Below, piece after piece: positions 51,901 to 60,900 of a DNA stretch of 64,000 bases. The notes below the pieces were generated by a model. That model made no database searches and was not told the origin of the DNA. It saw nothing but the letters and a program-made list of their open reading frames with translations. The position numbers were made by a program, and so were the translations under genes. Numbering within the stretch: position 1 is the stretch's first letter; each line of letters begins with the position of its first letter. The DNA comes from Okapia johnstoni (taxonomy: Eukaryota > Chordata > Mammalia > Artiodactyla > Giraffidae), in NCBI GenBank assembly GCA_024291935.2, contig CM044321.1:60444985-60508984 (forward strand), written 5' to 3'.

Positions 51901-54900
51901 GTTTTGTGAAACTTTGTTTCAGTTGTGTGTTCATGAGAGATAGTGTGTGTGTATCTCCCAGGTTTATGGATGTGGATTATAGGACTTTCCTAATGGTCCA
52001 GTGGTTAAGATGCTGCACTTCCAACACAGAGGGCACAGATTCAATCCCTGGTCAGGGAACTAAGATCCCAAATGGTGTGCAGCCAAAAAAAGAAAAAGAA
52101 AAGTTTGAAAGCCATTGGTCTGAAGCCCTGGATAGAGCCAGAGGCCAGTGCTCAGGCCTGTGCTGTCTTTGACTGACCGGTTACATACATCTCCATGGCA
52201 GGTCACTTGATTTTCTTTTGGTCCTCATCTTCTCATTGTAAAATAGTAAGGTAGGAAGAAGGACCAGATTATCTCTGAAGTTTTCCAGCTCTAAAATTCC
52301 CTGTCTTTATGAATCTTTGAATGAGAGTAGGCCTTGATGTGTCTTTCTTACTTATTTTGGGTAGCCTCTGCCCAGAGACCGCTGACCTAAGGAAATCACA
52401 TGTCCTTAGAAACTTTCTAAAGCCTTCTACAAGAAAGGACAGTGCAGGTGACCCATGACTGGACTGTCCCCTCTTTTATAGGACAGCCTGTATTATTTTG
52501 GAGAACGGCGAACAGATAAATCCACTAGCAGTAAATTTCAGGGAATAGAGACTCCTTCTCAGGTGAGTGTTCTTTCTTTAAAAGGGGTCACTTTGGGTAA
52601 TTAGGTTAAGACTGGCACCTATCTCCTGGTTTTGTTTTGTTTTTTTAAATAATTTTTGGCTGCGCTGGGTCATTGCTGCATGCAGGCTTTCTCTAGCTGC
52701 ATTGCATGGACTTCTTATTGTGTTGGTTTCTTTTATTGCGAAGCACAGGCTCTAGGCCCTTGGGCTTCAGTAGTTGCGGCTCTCAGGCTGCACACACAGA
52801 TTTCCTGTGTGTGTGGCGGTAATTCTCAGACACCATCCCCTCCTGCTTTGTGGGTCATTCCATGCACTACACACATTTCATCAATCCCTGACTTAAGAGC
52901 TTGACTGGCCCTTTCCAATGAAGAGCATGGTGGTTAATTTTACTAATATTTCCCAATGAGTGGGGAAGAGCTTGTGGACTTTTCAGTCCAGCTGATACCA
53001 CACAGAACTCTTCGACTTCTAGAAGGAAAGTTCAAGGGGAGACCTTGTGAGTGACTTGCCGTAGGAGAAGGGCTAGGCTAAGAGAATCCACAGGGCTTTG
53101 CTGCAAAAATGGGATTGGGGAAATGGACAGTGGGGAACTGCTTGCTGACTGGGACTGGAGAAGAATGCGTATGTGCTGCTGGCCCGGGGGAGTCTCCCCC
53201 TAAATTTTTACATCTTCCCTTCTCTTATCTGAAGAGCTACTCCTTCTCCCTGCAAAGCATCAACCTTCCTTTAACTCAGCCACCACAAAGCTCCTACCCT
53301 CTACTGGTCTCTTACATTTGCGGCTAACTGCATCTTGCTGTGATGCTGTCGTAGCTATTTTGTTGGTTCTAATTAGTTGCTCTTGGTCCCAGCTGCCTCT
53401 CAGAACACCGGGCCCCTTTCTTGTTCCTTCCCTGTTGCTTTTAGTTCAGTATTTTTCCCCCTAAGGTTGATACACAGCCATGAGACGACAATGCCCTATC
53501 TAATGGCCCCAGTCAATGTTTCCTTCATCCATTACTTTCCTTAAAAAAATCGGGGATACTGACTTTAGAATTTTCACCTCCACTGAAATTGAGACCTCTG
53601 TTGTTTTGCAGAATAGATTCGTTGGATATTTTGCAATGGTGAAAAATATCTACAATTTGACTCTTCCTCCAATAAAAAAACTCACGATAAAAAAAATCGT
53701 GATTTATTCAATTCATGGTAAGTGCTATATGTATAATTGGAGAAATGGGCAGGAGGGCCAGTGTTCTTACTATTTGGGAGAGTTTTCTCACAGTTATATA
53801 CACAGTCCCAACTGATAGCTGTTAGTGGAGCCTCACGTACAAGTTCCTTCCCCTGGAATTGCCCATTAGCCCTGTACTGCTATGGCCACATTGTCACTAT
53901 TGTTCGGTTGCTGAGTCATGTCCAACTCTTTTGTGGCCCCGTGGACTGTAGCCCACCAGGCTCCTCTGTCCATGGGATTTCCCAGGCAAGAAGACTGAAG
54001 TGGATTGCCATTTCCTTCTCCAGGGCATCTTCCCGACCCAGGGATCAAACTCATGTTTTCTGCTTTGGCAGGAGGGTTCTTTACCCTTGAGCCACCTGGG
54101 AACCCTGCGGCCACCTTACCACCACTCAGATGTCCTCTCCTTTCCTTTCCCAGTTTGAGGGGCTCCATCCACTCCCTTGCCTTTCACCTATTCTCATTGT
54201 GGCTCTGGGCTCAGCCCAGGGTGTCCTTTTCAGAGTAGGACCTCTGAGATTAGAGGGAGTACGGGCCCGTGAGGCTGGAGACTACTTCTTTCTCACACCT
54301 CATCTCTGGCTCAGGGTTTGTCTTGGCAGAGACATCCCTGGATCGTTCTCTCCTTCTCTGTTCGGAGATCTCCTTTTTTTTTTTTTCCCCCCTCATCACC
54401 TGGTTTTCTTTGATTTGCTCGTCACCATCAAAAGTTTCTCCCTTTACCCACCCTCCTCTCCTATAGCCCTCTCTCCCCAGAAACTCCATCAGGATGTCTT
54501 AAATACCTGAACAGCAGATGCATTTTGTTGCCACGATTCTTTTTTTTACAAATAACTCCCGAGAACTACTTTGGGTCAGGCTCCCAGCTTGTGTTTCTCT
54601 GGGGCCCATGAGTGGCAAGCAGAGGAGAGGAATGTACATGAATAGAGAGCTGACAGCAGTGTTGGAAAGTTTCCTGGGGGGACAGCACTTGGGTCTTCCT
54701 TCCCTGAACCTACAGGGACACAGAAAAGGGTTGGGACACACCTGGAGACCTGTCTCTCAGTACCCTAGCTCTTACCAGTTCTCACTGGGAGTAAAAATCC
54801 TTATAAATTTCAAAAGAGCTGACAGTACTTCTTCAAGAATGTAAGCAGAAAGACAGGGACCTGCCATCACCCTGGGAGACAGGGAAATTGGCCGGATCAT

Positions 54901-57900
54901 CCATCTCTGGGACTTGAAGGAGGCGGAGAAGAATAGAGGTCAAGCCCCATTTCTCTCTTACCTACCTGGCTTCCATGCACAGCTCAATCTCAGGGGGGCA
55001 GGAGACGGGGACCCCTCATTGGAAGGGATGGGGCTCCCCCACTGCCAGAGGTGTGACAAAAGGGGATGTTTCTGGCTCTGATCCCTGAAAGCATCACCAG
55101 CTTGAGGAGCACCAGGTGGTGCTAGACTCTCCTGTGTGGTGTGGGGCCAGGGTGCTAGTCTCCACTCAGACAATCCAGTGTTTTTAGTCCTCTGAAGAGT
55201 CACACAGAATACTCTCTGTTGTTTTTCAGTCTCTATGTCATGTCCAATTCTTTGTGACCCCATAGACTGCAGCACGTTGGGTTCCCCTGTCCTTCACCAT
55301 CTCCCAGAGTTCACTCAAATTCATGCCCATTGAGTTGATGATGCTATCCAACCATCTCATCCTCTGCCACCCTCTTCTCCTTTTGCCTACAATTTTCCCC
55401 AGTATCAGGGCTTCCTTGGTCACTCAGATGGTAAAGTGTCTGCCTGCAGTGCAAGAGACCCAAGTTCGATCCCTGGGTTGGGAAGATCCTCTGGAAGAGG
55501 AAATGGAAACCCACTCCAGTGTTCTTGCCTGGAAAATCCCATGGACAGAGGAGCCTGGTGGGCTACAGTCCATGGGGTCGCAAAGAGTCGGACACAACCG
55601 AGCAACTAACACTTCACTAAAATACTCTCTAGATATTTTTTTAATGCTTCATGCAATTCTTCAGAAATAAGAGACTCCTTCAAAATATATGTAAAAATTG
55701 CATAGTAAAAAAAAAAGTTACAATTATTTAAATAGAAAAAGCTTTTTTTCAGATTATTTATATATTTCTCCCTCCCTACTCACACACCCCACGTCACCAC
55801 CACCACCTCCTAGTGGTGGTGAGGAGCTGTGACAGCTGACCACGAGCGGATCACGTGGGTTTCTGGCTTCTGGAAACAAACTTCAACCCAGCAGCATGGG
55901 TTCTGTGGGCAATTTTGGTCTAGATTTCCAAACAAGTGTTGCACAGGCAGACCCTGGAAACACAGCCTGTTCCAGTACAAGCCTGCCTGTGTGTATAAAG
56001 GAGTAACTGTGAGAAGGCTCTGTGGGCTACAGAGTTCTCTACAGGTCCATTCTGACTGTCTCATGTGTGTGTGATGAATGAGGGACAGGATTGGTTGGGG
56101 TGGAGCCTCGTTTGGAATGCCAGCTGCCCTCAGACCTCCCTGGGGTGAAGCCAGGCTCTCAGGCGGGAGGGGGCAGGGGTGGCTCACTCCCCATCATTCC
56201 CTGCAGAAAGAGCCAGACTATTCTTCCCTGCAGTGTGAGAGGCAACACAGGGGGCTGATGGAGCAATTGCTTTCTCTTGGAATTTTAAACTCAGCCATAA
56301 AACCAAGTTGGTGGCGTGAGAGCCTGGTTTGTACCTGCGTGTCTTGTCTCCCTCAGGGCCCTCTTGGTTCACAATGAGAATCCGGGAAGATCTCATTTTA
56401 TTGTGCTCTCCTTTATCACACTTCACAGATGTTGCTTTTTTTTTTTTTTTTTTTAACAAATTAAAGGTTTGTGACAATCCTGCATTGTCAGATGATGGTT
56501 ACCATTTTTTAGCAATTCGGCAATCAAGTCTTTTTTTAATGAACGTATGTAGTGTTTTTTTAGACATAAATAGACTAAAGTGTAAATATACATTTTTATA
56601 TGCACTGGGAAACTGGAAAAAAAAATTCACGTGACTTGCTTTATTGCAATATTCGCTTTGCTGTAGTGGTCTGGAAACAAACCCACAGTATCCCTGAGGT
56701 ACGCCTGTAACAGTATCTATACACACCTCTTTGAGTATGAAGCTATTCCAAACAGGCAAATAGGCATTTAGTCTGATGGAGTTTTGATGGATTGCTCAAA
56801 CATGAACCATGAGAAGAGGAATCATTTCTCAAAATGCTAAGCTTGAAAATGGTTTTAATAAGTTCTAGCATTTCACTGGAGAAGGAACTGGCAACCCACT
56901 CCAGTGTTCTTGCCTGGAGAATCCCAGGGATGGCGAGGCCTGGTGGGCTGCCGTCTATGGGGTCGCACAGAGTTGGACACGACTAAAGCGACTTAGCAGT
57001 AGCAGCAGCAGCATTTCATAGGTTGTCTCAGTCTAATATCATATCCTAAGACTGTGGAAGGCTCTTAATATTTTGAGTTTTACTTAACCTCTGTGGAGAT
57101 ACTGTTAAAACTGCCAAGTGTAGATCTGGAACTAATGCAGATTTATAAGCACTGCAGGGTAAAAACTGGTGGAGAGATTTATGTGTTTAGTTTCCTTGTC
57201 TCAGGGCTTCCCAGTTGGCTCAGTGGTAAAGAATCCACATGCCTTGCGGGAGACCTGGGTTCAATCCCTGGCTTGGGAAGATTCCCTGGAGAAGGGAAAG
57301 GCTACCCACTCCAGTGTTCTGGCCCGGAGAATTCCATGGATTGTATGGTCCATGGGGTCACAAAGAGTCGGACAAGACTGAGCAACTTTCACTTCACAGG
57401 CTAACATAAAGTAGTGGATTTTAAAAGTCTACTTTGAGACCCTTCATGGAAGCTTCCAGACAGAAGCTTGTGCCCTTTGCAGCTGTTCTTATGGTGTGAG
57501 ATTTGGCTGGCAGTGCTGACTTAAGAAGGCATGCCTGGCATGCTAAAATTCTTGCTGTGCCCACGTAAATAAGCAGGCCAAACCCAGGGGCACCAGCCTT
57601 CGTTTGGAACAAGAATTCTCTCCTTTGAGGGAGATCAAGATGGCAGAGTAGGAGGGTGCTGAGTTTACCTGCCCCCACCCCCCCACCAGGAACACGTCAA
57701 AAATACAACTCCTTATGGAACGACCTGGGATAGATAAGCTCTTCTACAGCCAAGTCAGTAAAGGAAACAATTCTGGAGTCTGGCAGGAAGGGAGGAGAAG
57801 CAATCTGATTGAGACCTGTACCCTTGATGGGAGACCCAGAAGAGGAGGGGGCTGGTGTCATGGGCTTAGGGATTCTCCCGGAGGAGTGAGGGATTTGAGC

Positions 57901-60900
57901 TGCACCCCAGCTCTTTGGTCTGACACCAAGAAGATGGGTCCCCTTGGCTGGTTTGGGGTGGGTTTTTTTTTTTTTAATATTTTATTTTTATTAGTGGTTT
58001 TATTGATTTGCAATTTACCATTCTATGCAAAATTCAATACTAACTTAATTATCTTTAGTCATTACCTGGGAATCAGTTTTTAAAAAACTATTAAATCCTA
58101 TTAAAGCAACGCTAATGACATTCTGTCAGCTTCAAATTGACTCACCACATCATTACACAGTCATCCTGCGTCTGCAGGTCTGTTTGTGGAATGGTGTAGC
58201 CTGAAAATAACAAATCACTGTGGTCTCCGGAATTGAAAATGTTAGTAGAAAGGTAACTCACATACCAGAACACAAATGGTGCAGGAATGCTTTGATGCAT
58301 CTGATTCTACGTTAGCTAAGTGTCAGTCACACTTTTGTATCCTCTTAGCAGGTCTGAAAGCCAGTGGGGCTGAGGGGAGGCTGTGAAACACTGAGACCCC
58401 CGCTCTTAAAGAGCAAAGTGGTGGCTAACATGCCATCCCAACCGAGGCAGCAGCCTGAAAACTCTGACCAGCGAGAAGGCAACCTTGGCCAGTACTCTGT
58501 TGCTGCCCACATTTAGGAGGAGCAAAGCTACTCCAGGGCAGTGACCGACATTGCTGGTGAGAGAGAAACCAGCCAAGAAGTGAGGCACCAACCTCTCTAG
58601 CCTGACCCAGCCTCTCACCAGGGAAAAAAGGTGAAACCAGCCTAGAACTGTGGCCCCAAGTCCTGGGGGCACTAGTGGTAAAGAACTCCTCCAATGCAGG
58701 AGACGTGAGAGACATGGGTTTGATCCCTGGGTTGGGAAGATCCCCTGGAGAAGGGAAGCAACCCACTCCAGTATTCTGGCCTGGAGAATCCCATGGACAG
58801 AGGAGCCTGGCGGACTACAGTCCATGGAGTCACAAGGAGTCGGACACTACTGAAGCGGCTTAGCATGCACGCACACAAGCCCTTGAGCCCCTGATGTGTC
58901 CCAAACCAAGGTGAAGACTGCCATCTCACTCATCCACACACACACAGGGTCGCGCCTGGCTCTGGCTGTAGCCCCTCCATCTCCAGCCCCACCGCCCACC
59001 AAGGTGGTAACACCCAGACCATCTCAGGGGGAGCTGGGACCCACGCTCACTTCAGGTCCAGCTGTCCCGCCAAAGCCACGGGGCACACCTAGACTGGGTA
59101 GGGATGCTTCCACACAAGGACAAGCCTTCAAGACCAGGATAGGTAACTGATTCACCTGATTTCATAGAGACAGAGCAAGTTAAACACAATGAGGAGGTAG
59201 AGGAGTATCAAATGAAAGAAAAGGAAAAAAAAATCCTGTAAAAACTCTAAAGAATAATATTCCTTTGAGATTATGATCATAACAGAGAGTGGGGAGACTG
59301 TCAGGAAAAAGTGACAGATGGTATCTTCTCCAGGGTTGTATCTTCTCCAGGGTTGTCTTCACCGCTCATGGGCTTTAAGCTATTTTACAACTCTAAGTCA
59401 TAGAAAACTGATAATAATGCAAATTATTTGGTGCATAGAAATGCAAATTAGTTGTGTCTAGTAGAATGCAATTGCTTATTGACCTGTTTTGTATCTATTT
59501 GTAAATTAATTTCATCATTCCTTATCTGCCTGCGAATGGAATTTTAGTTTTTTATTAAGAAACATCATGATTGGAAGTCTGAAGAAAGCTACACATCAAT
59601 AAGAAAGGTTTCAAGTCCCCTTCCCTGATTTTCTTTTTTTTTTGCTAGATAGGTAAGCAGTAAGATTCTAAGTCTTGGAAACTGAACTGTTCCTTTTTGG
59701 TTTTGGGATTTTTCCCCCCTCCAGCCTTATAAGCTCTGCCTTAGGGGAGAGAATTGGATTGAAGCTTTGTCTTTCAAAGACAAAATCCAGGCAAGATCCA
59801 AATGATTCAATATTAATGCATTGTTAGCTGGGTTCACTTTTTCTCTTTCTAATCCATATTGCTGATTTTTAGACATTCTGATCTTTGCTCTAACCGGTCT
59901 AAATTTTTAATTTCATTCAGGTATTGGAAAAGGCAATGGACATGATCTAAAAGTACAAATAATAATGCAACGGAAGACTGTCTTTTTCTGTTCTGCTTCC
60001 AAAAACTGTAGGGTAAGAGAAAGCACGTAAACTGAAAAGTCTGATGTTTGTTTTAAATCTCATATCAGCACATTGACCTACCCAAACCATTTCTCACCAC
60101 AGGGAAAGGCCATGTTGCTTTCTGGTTACCATCCAACTTGGTCTCCCTGAGTTTGGTTGTGAGTCAAGAGTTAAACTGATTGTTCAAAATTGTTTTCAGG
60201 GTGTTTTCCAGAATATACTTTTGGTTCAGAGTGGTGCTTTGCCATTCCCTTTTCCACAGATGCTAAGCATGTTCCCAGAAACCTATCAGCGTTTTAAATT
60301 CATGCCTCTGGTCACTTTTAGCCATGTCCTGTTCTTCTTGGTCATTGTATTATATGGCACTGATTCTGAAATTTCAACGCCCATGAAAATCACCTGCTTC
60401 CGTATCTTGGCAATTGTAAATAATGCTGCTATGAACATTGGGGTGCGTGTATCTTTTTTAATGGTTTTTCTTCCAGGTACATACCAAGAAGTGGATTGCT
60501 GGGTCATAGTTTTATATTTTTGGTTTTTTGAGAACCCTCCATACTGTTTGCACAGTGGCTGCATCAATTTACTTTTCCACCAACAGTGTTTGAAATTTCA
60601 CTTTTCTCCACGTCCTCACCAATATTTGTTATTTGTCTTCATGATGGTAGCCATTCTGATGGGTTTGAGATGACAGCTCATTGTGGTTTTACTTTGCATT
60701 TATCTGGTGGTTAATAATATTGAGCATCTTTTCATGTGCCCGTTGGCCATCTGAATGTCTGCTGGAAAAATGTCTATTCAGGTCTTCTGCTCCCTTTTTA
60801 ATTAGGTTGCTTGTTTTGGTTTTTTGTTTTTGTTTAATGTTGCAGGAGCTGCTTATATATTTTGGATATTAACCCTTTATCAGTCCAATCATTTGCAAAT

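Noticed and set aside
60221..60673. 150-codon plus-strand frame with membrane-like stretches
   Set aside because: Most of it is the antisense of an L1 fragment.
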